A stretch of 64,000 bases of DNA from Brassica napus. Its lineage: Eukaryota; Streptophyta; Magnoliopsida; Brassicales; Brassicaceae. The notes under the pieces were generated by a model. It had not been told where the DNA came from, searched no databases, and saw only the letters and a list, made by a program, of their open reading frames with translations. The position numbers and the translations under genes were made by a program. The stretch covers positions 434,001-498,000 of the forward strand of contig NC_063437.1 of NCBI RefSeq assembly GCF_020379485.1, read 5' to 3'. This document shows positions 28,226-39,402 of this stretch, one piece after another (the stretch's first letter is position 1; every line of letters starts with the position of its first letter).

Positions 28226-28644
28226 TTTTATTAATATGGTCTAAGAAGCTTTTAAGTGATATCATAGTTTAATTTATTAGTCTTTTTGTTAATTTTTAGA
28301 GGTTTTTGTATTTAAGATTTTTTTCCATATTAAGCTTCTATTTCTTTCACGGAATTGATATATATATATATATATATATCATAAAAATTACCATCAAATC
28401 AGTTTTACTTATTTATTATTTTGTTTTAACGAAAATACACTTTTTAAATAATTTAATTTAAAATAAAATTATATATTAATTTGCTGTATTTTAACAATTT
28501 CATTGATTTAATTAATTTGCTTTGGTGGATAACTTAAAAAGTTTTCATATGAATCAGGGAAAGCAAGCTTATGTTGTTATATTATATTTATTTTGTGTAT
28601 ATAGAATCTATATATAATGCTAGTGTAATAAAGAAAGAACATTA

Positions 28645-29256
28645 TTTTTTTGTAACTTCAAAAAGATACATTATAACAATTTAAAATGAATCAAAATTGA
28701 ATAAAATGGTAATTAAATATTTGTAAATCTAATTGTTTAGTTGGATTCTCATGAAAAAAAAATCGATTGGTTAAACAAATGTTTCAAAATTTGTTGTGGT
28801 ATTGTTTTGTCTATAAATTATAAAATTTATTGAATTAATATATTTAATTATTGCATCCTTAAATAATATTTTATTAAGACATTAGAAAAATATGTTTTGA
28901 GTTGTTTTGTCAAATTGTACAAAAATCTATGCTTTTTCATATTTGTAACTTCAAAAAGATACATTATGACAATTTGAAATTAATCAAAATTGAATAAAAT
29001 GGTAATTAAATATTTGTAAATCTAATTATTATTTTTATCTTGTTTAGTTGGATTCTCATGAAAAAAAATCGATAGGTTAAACAAATGTTTCAAAATTTGT
29101 TGTGTTATTGTTTTGTCTATAAATTACAAAATTTATTGAATTAATATATTTAATTATTGCACCCTTAAATAATATTTTATTAAGACATTAGAGAAGTATG
29201 TTATGAGTTGTTTTGTCAAAATTTTACAAAAATCTATGCTTTTTCATATTTGTCAC
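28645..29256 (+). repeat. Second tandem duplication (~300 bp) inside Helitron
   Basis: 28645-28945 and 28940-29256 share 'tgtaacttcaaaaagataca', 'aattgaataaaatggtaatt', 'gttggattctcatg' and 'ttattaagacattagaaaaa' in the same order. Confidence 0.88.
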
Positions 29257-29499
29257 GAAAATTTATATGTTAAACTTACTTTTACAAAATCTTAACTTTG
29301 TCACGAAAACAAAAATCTATGATTTTTCATATTTGTCAACGTTCTCACACTTTCTAAGAATATATTAGCTTAGTCACTTACTTATTTTTTTTTTACAAAA
29401 CAAAGTATCGGAGTCTTGAAAGTTGAATTCATATTATTGTAAATGTACATAAGAGTTTGTGATTATATACTTAGTGGTTTTTGTATATGTGTCCAAGAA

Positions 29500-29575
29500 A
29501 GTTTCAATGGCTTAGTGGTAACTGTCCTATATATATATCATACTAACCCGGGTTCGATTCTCACATTCGCATTGT
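29500..29575 (+). repeat. tRNA-like / SINE-head-like segment
   Basis: A Pol III A-box-like TGGCTTAGTGG (29508-29518) and a B-box-like GGTTCGATTC (29551-29560) are about 33 bases apart, followed by a T-run. It does not fold as a clean tRNA (no acceptor stem found), so a SINE head or tRNA relic inside the Helitron is likelier than a working gene. Confidence 0.4.
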
Positions 29576-29819
29576 TTTTTTATTTTTTACGAAAAATAAA
29601 TGAGATGACATGGCAATTTCGGGTTCTCTGATTGGTTGATTTTTCTATCCTATGTGGACAACCTCTCCATGGCTTATATCTCCCTTTTAGTATAGTATAG
29701 ATTTTCATCATTAAACATGATGTTCATCTGTGCTAAAAAATGTATTTCTTTTGTCAGAATTATTTATTTATTTTGCTTAAATATTTCAAAACTGTATACA
29801 AAAGATTGAATTAAAGAAA

Positions 29820-31012
29820 GGGTTTTTAGTATAAAACCCCTTAATTAAAGATAGAAATAAACATTCAACTTTAATATCATTTCCCGTCACAATATTTTAG
29901 ACAGAAGGTGATAGAGATTAACATAATTAAAGTTGAGGGTTTATTTCGTCGAATTTTTAGTCGATGCGTTATTTTACAATCCATCTTTAGTTTAGAGTTG
30001 TTTTAGTAAAAATCATTAAATTTTCAAAACCTTTAATATCACTTATGCATTTTTTTAAAACTCTTATAATCGATTTACAAGCCCTTAAAACTAATTATAA
30101 ATCCTTATACATTATTTGATCAATATTATAACCAATTTATAAGGCTTTATAAATATTTTAATACTTTTACAAATGAGATTAATAAATATTAACAATAATT
30201 TTATTAAGCTCTTATAATTTATGTTACTTATTAGGATGAAATAATGTGTGGTTATTCGTGATATTATAGAAACATGAAGTAAAGCAATAAAGTTTTATCA
30301 AGGAGGAAACATATATGAAGTTTTCTTATATCACTATTACCAAATAAAATAAAATAATTATAAGTTATATAGGATAATTAGTTTAAGAATTCAGTCTTCA
30401 TGCTTAGACTAGGACATCAACATTTTTCTCCCATTTACACGATTTCTGGCCTTTGCTTCGTAGGAAAATAATGCAGAATTGTTCTTTTCTTTTTGATTTC
30501 TGAACCAATACATTGTGCTCTTGATATATTGATCTACTCTTCTTGTTTATTTATTTACTTCATATTTTTTGAAGTATCGCAAATAACCATATTTTGATCT
30601 TTTAAAATCATTGTTAAGCGTCATTAATCATTTGTAAATGTATTAAAATATTTATAAAACTTTATAAATTTGTTAAAGTAATGTATAAGGATTTATAAAT
30701 TAGTTGACTTACAAATTAATTATTAAGAGTTTTAAAATGTACAAGTGATAATTTTTTTAAAAAAAATTAATGATTTTAGTGATAAAACTTATCAATTAAA
30801 GATGGATCGTAAAATACTCCTCAACTACATAATTTTGACGAAAAAGACCTTAAAATTTAATTATGTTAACATATGTCAACCTCTGTTTAAAATACCGTGA
30901 CGGAGGATGAAAGACGTTAACACAACTAAAATTGAAGATTTATATCATCAATTTTTAGTTGAATGGTAATTTTACTATTCAGTTTAGTTGAAAGTTTTAT
31001 TACTCAAAATTC
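29820..31012. mobile_element. MULE-type foldback element with ~390-bp inverted arms
   Basis: The left arm (about 29820-30200) and right arm (about 30610-31012) are inverted copies of each other. Matched blocks include 'aatccttatacatta', 'cctttaatatcac' / 'gataattttttt..', 'ccatctttagttta' / 'caattaaagatgga' and the ends GGGTTTTTAGTATAAAAC versus GAATTTTGAGTAATAAAAC. A perfect 9-bp duplication TTAAAGAAA (29811-29819 and 31013-31021) flanks it, as expected for Mutator-like transposition. There is no transposase frame. Confidence 0.85.
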
Positions 31013-31021
31013 TTAAAGAAA

Positions 31022-31636
31022 TATTCATTTCCCATGTTGGCTCACTAAAAAGGTACTAATAGAAATTTGAATTATTTTATCGCCTTCAATTTTAAATTGA
31101 TTTGATTTTTCTTTTATTAATTCTTCTTTAGGGAATACGTGGCTTCTGTATATTAATCATCATTATCGTAGCACAGTCCAAGAGCTCATCTGCCCTTCAC
31201 ATACACATAGGCAATTATATGATTACATTATGTGATGTATAGGTAAATAGCCCTCGCTGATTTCGATGGCTTTTATTTCACAGCTACGGTATGTGTAGGC
31301 TGTTAACTTTAGCTGACATGCTTCTGTTTTTGCTTTCGTTTAACGAACTATTAATGCTAAAAATCTATAGCTATATACTCTTTCTCTAATTTTAGATTCC
31401 CACAAAATTAGAAATCGGACACACCATACACACACACACACGTATATATTATAAATTCAATAACCATTTCTTAGAGCATGGCCATCGTTAAGGTTCTCAT
31501 AATGGGTTATCTCATAGCTAAAATAATGATAGTTTAATAGAATTTGATTATTAATTCAATTATAAATCATAAAAGATAAAATGAACTAATAACAAACTGT
31601 CACATGTTATGAAAGTTTCTCCATTTTTTTTTGTTA
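31022..31636. other. spacer, with a possible host element for the hAT insertion
   Basis: The stretch from about 31473 ('gagcatggccatcgttaagg', 'ttctcataatgggttatctc') resembles the end of a PIF/Harbinger-type MITE whose sequence seems to resume after the hAT insertion at 32214 ('tctaatgagaacac'). An (AC)n run lies at 31424-31441. No gene was seen. Confidence 0.35.
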
Positions 31637-31644
31637 GGATTCTC

Positions 31645-32205
31645 CCAGGTTCTAAAACGCGGGGCCTAGCCCGATTATGCGCCCGAGTAAAGGCTCGGCG
31701 CGGGTCAACCGCCACGCTTTTGCCAAATCGGCACAATTAATCGGTTAACCGGTTAATACCGATTTAAACCACTTAAAACTGGCCGTTGTTGACAAACATT
31801 GGGGCCCATAGAATAGACCCATTTGTCTAAGAAGGGCAGAGAAGTTATCTATGTATTTATAAGAGACTTCATGACTTCTCCTTCTCTTAGTTTGTCGATG
31901 TGGGACAAACTAATGAGTAATTTTAAAAGTTTTTTCACAAGTCGCATTTAATTAAAAGAAATGAATTGACTAACTAATGGAATTTCGAACCCGCAACCTC
32001 CAACATCATTAAACCCAGCACAAACCACTAGACTATTATGCATCTTTGTCTCATTTTCACTTATGCTAATATATATCCGTATATTTATAATTAAAAAATA
32101 CAAAAACTACTCCCCGAGTACTCTCCGATTAAACTCCGATTAGTTGACAACTCGCTAGGCGTAGATCGACCGCCCGACTCACGCCTAGCGCAATCTCGAA
32201 CATGG
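31645..32205. mobile_element. Non-autonomous hAT element, 561 bp
   Basis: Flanked by an 8-bp duplication GGATTCTC (31637-31644 and 32206-32213), diagnostic for hAT-like transposition. Short inverted ends: left CCAGGTTCTAAAACGCGGG, right inverted CCATGTTCGAGATTGCGC. GC-rich subterminal blocks (31650-31725 and 32140-32195) rich in 'gcctag', 'cgattaa' and 'ccgcccgac' motifs contrast with the AT-rich surroundings. No transposase. Confidence 0.82.
31981..32040 (-). repeat. tRNA-like segment inside hAT element
   Basis: Minus strand: an A-box-like TAGTCTAGTGG (32037-32027) and a B-box-like GGTTCGAAATT (31991-31981). No acceptor stem was found. Probably a SINE or tRNA relic carried by the element. 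Confidence 0.35.
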
Positions 32206-32277
32206 GGATTCTCTAATGAGAACACTTTGCTCTCTCTTTCCATCTTTTGTTTTTGTATTCCTAATTTTTTTAATTTT

Positions 32278-33102
32278 GGGAAAACTGTTTTTTAGAGCAA
32301 AAAAATGGTAACTATGTCCCTTTAGACTAATATATATTTTGTGTTATATTTTCCTATAACACCCTTTAATATTTTTGAAAATAAATTTAATAAATAGTTT
32401 TACAAACAAAAAAAATTTGGAAAAATAGTAACTTTTGATAAAATACCTATATGAACTTAGTGATATTTTTTCCAGTTATAAAAAAGTTAAAATTATAAAT
32501 TTCATATTATGTTCTAAATAAAGTAGAAATGACATTCTACGAAGTAGAAAACGAAATCCACTTTTTTCATTGAATCTACGATGTTTAGAATACGTGATCT
32601 ACATAAATAGGAGTATTCTAAAAATATTTAGAATACACATTCCGCGCTTAATCTATCGTTCTAAAATCTTTAGAAATCAAAATCTACACATTAATATAAA
32701 TCTAAAACACGTAGAAACCGACTTTTACAGATTTACTATAAATCTAAAACATGTAGAAATCAAAATCTAAACATTACTATAATTCTAAAAAACTGTAAAA
32801 ACCGATTTCTACATATTAGTTGTATTCTACGGATAAGAAATCAGTTCCTAAAAATATGAAAACAAAATATTTGGGAATATTCACTTTTATATTTTGAAAA
32901 AAAAAATCGATTTTAAAAAATAATAATAAAAAAACGAAAAAAGAACAAAAAACGAAAAAAAACGAAAAAAAAATAAAAAATTACAATTTTAAGGGCATTA
33001 CTGCCATTTTGAAAAAAATTAGTCTAATGGAACATAAAGTAGTATAGATTAGTATAAAGGGACATAGTTACCATTTTTTTGCTCTAAAAAAACAATTTTC
33101 CC
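32278..33102. mobile_element. MULE MITE with ~55-bp inverted ends
   Basis: The left end GGGAAAACTGTTTTTTAGAG and the inverted right end GGGAAAATTGTTTTTTTAGA match over ~55 bp, through 'gcaaaaaaatggtaactatg' and 'tccctttagactaat'. A perfect 9-bp duplication TTTAATTTT flanks it (32269-32277 and 33103-33111). 825 bp, no transposase. The interior (32560-32830) carries a short tandem motif 'tctaaaacatgtagaaatc' several times. Confidence 0.9.
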
Positions 33103-33111
33103 TTTAATTTT

Positions 33112-34608
33112 TTATTCATTTTATTTTGAGATACTTAGAACATCATTAATGCTGGTCTCTAGAGAGAGTACTTCATAAACAATAATAATAAATATGTTAA
33201 GTAAGAAAAAGAAGAACATAAATTTAAGGTACGATTCTTCGTAAAAAAATATTCAGCAAATGGTAAGAGATCAACTCTAGGGATGTCAAATTTCTACCCC
33301 CTCCCCAAACCACGATACTCACCAGCAACTCTTTAATTTTTTGGATTTATTTTTGGATCCGCCGGCCCTGTCTAAATAGCACCAATGTGGTTGTTCTTAG
33401 TTAACATCGATAATCATATATGGTGAAATAACATAATAGGCTTACTTCGTAGTTTTGTTCCCAAAAAAGGCTTACTTCGCAGTATGCTAAAAAGTAAAAA
33501 CCTATAACTGACAAATATATACTGTGTTTATAACTATAAACTTATTTCAAGCCTTCCAAAAGGCTCTAGTTTACTTGTTATTATCCGTAGTATCATTCAT
33601 GAAAAGCTTGAATAAAATCTTAATATCGTTTAATAATGTGACATTCTACCAATACACTGACGCTATACAATTATACACATCAAAATACATTTATAGTTTA
33701 TACTATACTAGGAACTAGGTAGCTATAAGCCCTAGATTTTATGATGGTATATATACTAATTAATTAACGTCTGGGACTATATGTGCAGAAATCATGAAAA
33801 ATAAGAACATGCATACACACATTTAGATATATCCTATATCAGATTTATGTATATATTATATAATTTTCACATTGTATTAATTAGTTTTTAAGTTTATTTC
33901 ATTTGTAGCTAAAACCTAAATAACCAGTGGAATGCAATTAAAAGATCGGAGTTAACCACACGCATAAACACACCGAACAAGACCTAAAATTAACACTTCC
34001 TACGTATGTCTTCTATAACAGACACACACACATTAAAAAAATCTATTTACTTCTGTAACCATTATTGCATCAGCAATATATGTGTGACAGATCATACCTT
34101 TTCCATCTTACCCAGATGAAAAAGCTCTTCTTTTTATTTTATTTTTAATTGTATAAGATACAATGAAGTTTATTTGAAATGTAAAAGCTGCATAATCTGC
34201 TTGACTAATTGAGCAGCAGCAACTGGTTCAGAAAATGCAGCAGTAACAAGACATCAGCCATCTCAAATAAACTAAAGAAAGTAAAAAGGTCAATAAGCAT
34301 TAAATGTCAGTATGCACACAATGCTGCAAATTACATCACTTTTCTAAGACACCCCATATCTTCTGATTAGTTTCTGACCAGAGGGACATTGTTTTAAGTT
34401 TAACACTGATCCCTAGCTGTCCAGGTTTTTATGTTCTGTATACTCTGACCCACAAGCTAATAGGAGACACTTGAAAAAAACTTCGAACTCATTTGAAGAA
34501 CAAATTTGGATCAGAACAATCTAAAACCAAATTCAAATCTTTAAAGAACATGATATCCATTAATTATCTTGAACGCGCGACATCCTTGTGTCACATAAAT
34601 ATATATAA
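33112..34608. other. intergenic spacer, no gene seen
   Basis: AT-rich sequence without recognisable motifs. The 64-codon frame at 33524-33718 has no domain and biased composition. Confidence 0.4.
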
Positions 34609-35075
34609 TCTATACTATACTAAAAGGCCAATATGCTGAGTCTCTAGGCTGCCACATCACCAAAAATAATCAGCCAATCAGAACATTTCGTTTGGACATG
34701 TCAAACAGGCTTAAGTCGCTTCTGGGCTTCACGTTTTCATTTAATTTGGAGTGGGCTGGGCTTTGTTTGCATCTTCTTTAGCCTCTCTTTTTTTTTAATT
34801 TTACGTGATGCTAATAAAGAGTGAGCGATAGGGCATTAAGGCTGAATCACATGCCAATAATAAAGTGTGTGTTATTAAAGCAACCAACCATATTATTTTT
34901 TCATTACTTAGTGAATTTTTTTTGTAACAACAATATTATTCAACAAAATTACTTAGTGAATATTTTTTAGTTTGAGTCTACTTCTGTTTATTTTTAGTGT
35001 TGGAACGTAAATCTAAGATTAACCGTTTAAGAAGAAAAAAAGTTGAAGTGTCTTGGATTCGTTTGGTTTAGAAAC

Positions 35076-35285
35076 TATTCCCACTGTTTCAAATTGTAAG
35101 TAATTTTACATAAAAATACTATTATTTAATACTCATAAGTTTAACCAATTATAAAAAAACAGAAATAATTTAATTAGTCACACAATATTCAACAAAGACA
35201 AAAGTGCATTAAAATGTTCAAACTAATTATATTTTGAAACAAAAACAATCTTTCTCAAATTAGCTACTTATGAAATAGAGGAATA
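35076..35285. mobile_element. Stowaway-like MITE
   Basis: Left TATTCCCACTGTTTCAAATT and inverted right TATTCCTCTATTTCATAAGT, with TA at both borders. About 210 bp, AT-rich and non-coding. Confidence 0.55.
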
Positions 35286-35290
35286 ATAAG

Positions 35291-35560
35291 TACTCTCTCC
35301 GTTTCAAAATAATACATGTTTTAGAATTTTAACACTTTTTAATAAAATATATTAGAACTTAGTTATAAATACATAGTTTTTTTGTAATTTATATTTCCTA
35401 TATTTTTAAGCCAATAAAAATTTAAAAATATAATTAATGTTTTTAAACTTAACAATTTTTCATTATTAATTTACAAAATTTGAATTAAAAATATAAAATA
35501 TGTATTTTTGAAGAAAAAAAATTTCTCTGGAATATTCACATTTTTGAAAAGGAGAGAATA
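35291..35560. mobile_element. Stowaway-like MITE
   Basis: Left TACTCTCTCCGTTTCAAAAT and inverted right TATTCTCTCCTTTTCAAAAA, with TA flanks. The interior resembles the copy at 4092 ('ttttaataaaatatatta', 'aattaatg'). It lies only five bases right of the previous MITE. Confidence 0.65.
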
Positions 35561-37489
35561 TGAATTTATTCCAAAAAAACAATGTTCGTCTCGCTCCCAG
35601 AAACAAAGGAGGAGTTAGTTTCCAGCATTGTCCACATCATACATGTTGTTTGTCTCCATCAAACATTTATAAATGATAATGTCAATTTTAGTTTTCAAAT
35701 TTAAAATATTAAAGAAAATAGTTATCTTTTTAAGATAAATTTAAAAAGTGATATTTAAATTTGAGGTAAAGTTTTAAATTAAATTCCCCAGAAATCAGAA
35801 TATGCATTTGTTTCTCCAAAAATTCTAAAAGTGATCTTCATGTATAAATGCCGCTTCTTTTTTTTTCATTTTTTTCCTTCTATGTTTTTAAAATTATTTT
35901 TTCAAAAAAATCTTTTGGTTCATACACTATTATTCTTTGTATTTAATTAGCAAACAATTTATCCATAAATGTATATTAATTTACAGAAGTCCGACACCAA
36001 ATAAGATATAAACTTATCCTACTATATAAAAGCAGCTATTTTGGAGACTTCTAAGATGTGCCACATAGGCAGAAAATTCCTGGCCAATCAATCTACCTAT
36101 TCATCTGAGACTGGACTGATATCTATGTCAATTATGAAGCCCAAACAATTTATTTGAATCCCAGTTAATACTGAAGTCAGCCCAATATCCATTTACGGTA
36201 TATGATACCAAGAAACTAAAAAACTCATTCTATTTTATGAAATTACATGCTTTTGTTTAGTCTTTCGTCACAGTGACCGGAGGCATGTTGAATCACAAAG
36301 CTTCTCACGCATCCCACTATTATGCTATTTCAATTGAGGTTCTTAGTGTTGTTCTAACTTATATTTAAAAATAATTTTTATTAAATGTTATAAATTTTAT
36401 TATTATCTTAATAAAATTTAATATAGATTTGATATATATTATATCAAATTGTATAAAACTAATAAAAATGATATAAAATTGTATAATTATCAAACATTTG
36501 GCCTAAACAATATTTTTAAAATTTTGTAGATATATAAGAAACTAAATATCATATGATTAGATATTTAGATGTTTAAAAATTGCATATTTTAAAAAGCTTT
36601 AGTAATACAAATTGTATAATTATATAAAAATAATAATATTACTAAATCTGGAATGTTATATATGAATATATATTTATTTTATAGATGATGCATAAGATAT
36701 TACCAACATTAAATAAAATTATCTGTCTCATGTTTATTTTTTTAATTGTAGAGATGACATGTAGAAAAATGCCCAAAATGACCCTAATACCCTAGATATA
36801 TAGAAAATATAAAAATTTGAAATATAATACAATAATTATTTGTAGATCCAAACTGGTACGTTTAACTTTATGGGACAAAGAGACGTCTAATTTCAGGGAG
36901 TTAAATCCCATATCTACCAAAAAAACCAAATCGTAATCATCCCAAGTATCATTCTACGGTTACATGAAGGTAATAAACTAAACATAAAGTTTATGTCAAA
37001 CTAAATGCTTACAAATATTTCACTTTTTCAGGGAAACTATCACTCATAACCACACCTGGATCGCGCTTCTACTTTGACAACGATATTGATATCATACAAC
37101 GCTTCCAAAAGAGGAATAAATTGCTATCCTAAACTTCATAGCAAACGACACCAGTCAACTTTTTTAAAATTTACGTTACAGCTTTCTACGTCAATTAAAT
37201 AAGTACACTCAAATATTATTTTCTCTTACGAATATTAAATTCATCAACATAATTTATTATTCAAACTTACTTTAGTTTATAAAAAAATGATCACCGCTTC
37301 CAACGTCTTCGCATTATAAAAGAAACAAAACTTAACTTACACTTTCAGAAACATCAAAACTCCCAATCTTAATTAAACTGTTCTTTAATTAAATATGTAA
37401 TCCGCGCGAAGCGCGGACACGGGTTCTAGTATGTATAATAATCATTTATAATGTGTATTAAAGTTTTGATTAATCTCATAATTAATCAA

Positions 37490-38452
37490 TCATTTATCCA
37501 AATCGAAAGACAAAGAAGACTTTCCTTTCTTTGTAAACAAGTGATGATCCTCATCAACCCTAGCAGCTCCCATAGCTACTAGAGACTGATCATCACCGTC
37601 ACTGCTCACTAACCTCAACTGGAGTGGAGAGCCAACACCAGCCATAGAAACGCCGCCACGTGAGATACTACCACCGGAAGTCGAAGACTCTTCCTCCGTG
37701 CTATTCACACTTCCTCCTCCTCCTCGGCCGCCTCTGACGCACTCCATATCCACTCCAAAAAGCCTTAACCTCTTCTCTCCTCTTGATGAAGCCATAGTAG
37801 CCACATGTGCTCTCCTTTGCATTATCACCGGCACAGATTCAATTACAGCCGTTGGATCATATCTCTCCATTGACCTCACATAATACCCAATTCCTATATC
37901 TCGTTGATATCGATGATAAAGGTTGTGACGTTCATAACTAGCCTGTATCTGAGGATAAGGGTAAGAGTAAAACCTAGGGAACATAGCTCCGACGACTTGG
38001 TGATCAGGAATCTTTGGTCGTCTCTTCCAATCAATGAAAAGCTTGTCTTTATTACAAGAACCTCTATGAAAAGAAACTATGTCGCCAGCATCAAGCTTCT
38101 TGTCTTTGACGAAACGGCTCCAGCCTTTAGTCATTACATAACTTTGGCTACTGTTCCAGTAGGAGTAACGGAAACTCCATAAGATTCCTATTCGATCTTC
38201 GAAGTTTAGAAGCAAACCTTTGTTGTTGTCTGAGGAATTATTGTCTAAAGGGAAGTATCGCTCTGCGTGTTGCTTTGGGATCACCAGCCGGTTTAGTTTC
38301 CCAACGTCGCTTGGTGTTACTACTTTGTCGAACATGTGCTCTCTCTCCATCGAAGAAGCTTCTTGTACAGGCCTCTCTTCTTCTAGATTCATCTTCTTGT
38401 TTTGAGAATCAATATTCTCAGATCTCTCAAGATCATTGGACTTCCTCTCCAT
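37490..38452 (-). CDS. NGA2: B3-domain transcription factor NGATHA2-like, 320 aa
   Basis: A nuclear DNA-binding regulator of the NGATHA subfamily of RAV/B3 proteins, which in Arabidopsis control style, leaf-margin and lateral organ growth. Single exon from ATG 38452 to TGA 37490. The acidic N-terminus is followed by the B3 domain at residues 38-147: [52 protein letters not shown] and [11 protein letters not shown]; these contain the DNA-contact loops of the family. The RLFGV motif (230-234), a known transcriptional repression motif in this group, is intact, and a second conserved-looking block [10 protein letters not shown] lies near 275-284. It lacks an AP2 domain, as NGATHA proteins do. No damage was seen. 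Position between the Kazal and bHLH067 genes matches Arabidopsis At3g61970. A close paralogue (NGA1/3/4) is less likely on context. Confidence 0.9.
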   Translation of the reverse strand: MERKSNDLERSENIDSQNKKMNLEEERPVQEASSMEREHMFDKVVTPSDVGKLNRLVIPKQHAERYFPLDNNSSDNNKGLLLNFEDRIGILWSFRYSYWNSSQSYVMTKGWSRFVKDKKLDAGDIVSFHRGSCNKDKLFIDWKRRPKIPDHQVVGAMFPRFYSYPYPQIQASYERHNLYHRYQRDIGIGYYVRSMERYDPTAVIESVPVIMQRRAHVATMASSRGEKRLRLFGVDMECVRGGRGGGGSVNSTEEESSTSGGSISRGGVSMAGVGSPLQLRLVSSDGDDQSLVAMGAARVDEDHHLFTKKGKSSLSFDLDK

Positions 38453-39205
38453 TTAGTTTGAGAGGAATTCAAATGAGAATTTGAAGTTAAAGATTCAATG
38501 AAAGAGGTGAATATTTAGAGAAATGAAACCCTAATTCCGTAATTGAAAGAAGGATGAGAATGGGAGAGAAGAGTATGGTGGTGGATGAGATTGACCTAAT
38601 TATACAAAAGTAGAAAGTGGACTTTATTTTGCCTAATTTCACTGATTAGGAGGATTCTCTCTGATCTCTCTCTAAACTGAAGCTTTCTCTCTCTAATTTT
38701 TATGGATCAAGAAGCTCATAAATTTCCAATAAAACAAAAAGGCAAATTATACTTGATGCAATCTCTCTTTTTTTTTTTTTTGATCAACCGATGCAATCTC
38801 TCTAAAACAGAAGAGAAGAGAGAGAGAGAGAGCTCACGTAATATAAGAATGATAGAGATATGGGCTAAGCGGTGGGGACCCTTGAACAATCTGGTTCTAT
38901 TCATGTGAGCTTCTTGTTCTCGTTTTATTTTTCTCTCTGTTATTACATGTTTAAGTTTTATTTTAATTAAAACTTAAATGTTTCCCCTTTTCTCTTTCCA
39001 TAATATGTTTTGATTTACAAATAAATATACGTCTAAGAGTTAAGTTTCATTATTATTCCCGAGTGGTCCATTATCATAATCAATTTATATATATGTAGAA
39101 AAAGAAAAGGAAAAGGAAAAATACTATACATACCTTTACATGAAGAATTAAGAAAATATGAAATAGAGTATTATATGTGAAAAAATGGGAATATGATTAG
39201 ATATA
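38453..39205. promoter_or_regulatory. NGA2 upstream region
   Basis: The 5' side of the minus-strand NGA2 gene. It holds a CT/GA-rich leader-like stretch: 'gagagagagagagagctcac' near 38819-38836 reads as a (CT)n tract in the gene's sense, and a second CT-rich stretch lies near 38660-38697. Such GA/CT tracts are common in plant 5' UTRs and promoters and can bind BPC/GAGA-type factors. No TATA box could be fixed. Confidence 0.35.
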
Positions 39206-39402
39206 AGTGAAACCTCTATAAATTAATAATGTTGGGACTACACCAAAACTATAACTTTTTTATTAATTTATAAAAATATTAATTTATCAATATACTAATT
39301 GAACCAAAAAACTCAATTTGGAACTATAAAATTATATTATTTTATAAAGACTTTTAGTGTATATTAATTTATAGAGTATTAATTTAAAAGAGGTTATACT
39401 GT
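39206..39402. mobile_element. MITE-like inverted-end element
   Basis: Left AGTGAAACCTCTATAAATTA and inverted right ACAGTATAACCTCTTTTAAA share the AACCTCT core, and 'aattaata' recurs inside both arms. About 197 bp, strongly AT-rich. The sequence type is familiar from many Arabidopsis/Brassica copies. The target duplication was not resolved. Confidence 0.55.

Larger units (their letters stand above)
26909..29701 (-). mobile_element. Non-autonomous Helitron, 2.8 kb
   Basis: On the minus strand it begins TCTATACTATACTAAAAGGG (29701 leftwards), preceded by A. It ends with a 6-bp stem hairpin CCGCGC-GTA-GCGCGG (26922-26936) followed by CTAG (26909-26912) and a host T. These are textbook Helitron termini with A|T insertion. 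The interior has no Rep/helicase frame but contains two internal tandem duplications (see repeats) and a tRNA-like segment near the 5' end. Confidence 0.88.
34609..37429 (+). mobile_element. Helitron(s) with a single 3' end and two 5' ends
   Basis: The 3' end is clear: a 7-bp stem hairpin TCCGCGC-GAA-GCGCGGA (37401-37417), then CTAG (37426-37429) and T. Two 5' termini occur upstream, each preceded by A: TCTATACTATACTAAAAGGC (34609) and TCCTACTATATAAAAGCAG (36017). Either a short Helitron (36017-37429) inserted into or replaced the tail of a longer one, or the whole span is one unit. There is no Rep/helicase frame. Two Stowaway-like MITEs sit in the left part. Confidence 0.72.

Noticed and set aside
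29500..29575. Functional tRNA gene
   Set aside because: A- and B-box-like sequences are present but no acceptor or anticodon stem could be formed.
36790..37340. Possible gene inside the Helitron 3' part
   Set aside because: No frame above ~40 codons with a motif; the TCCGCGCGAAGCGCGGA hairpin and CTAG end explain the boundary.
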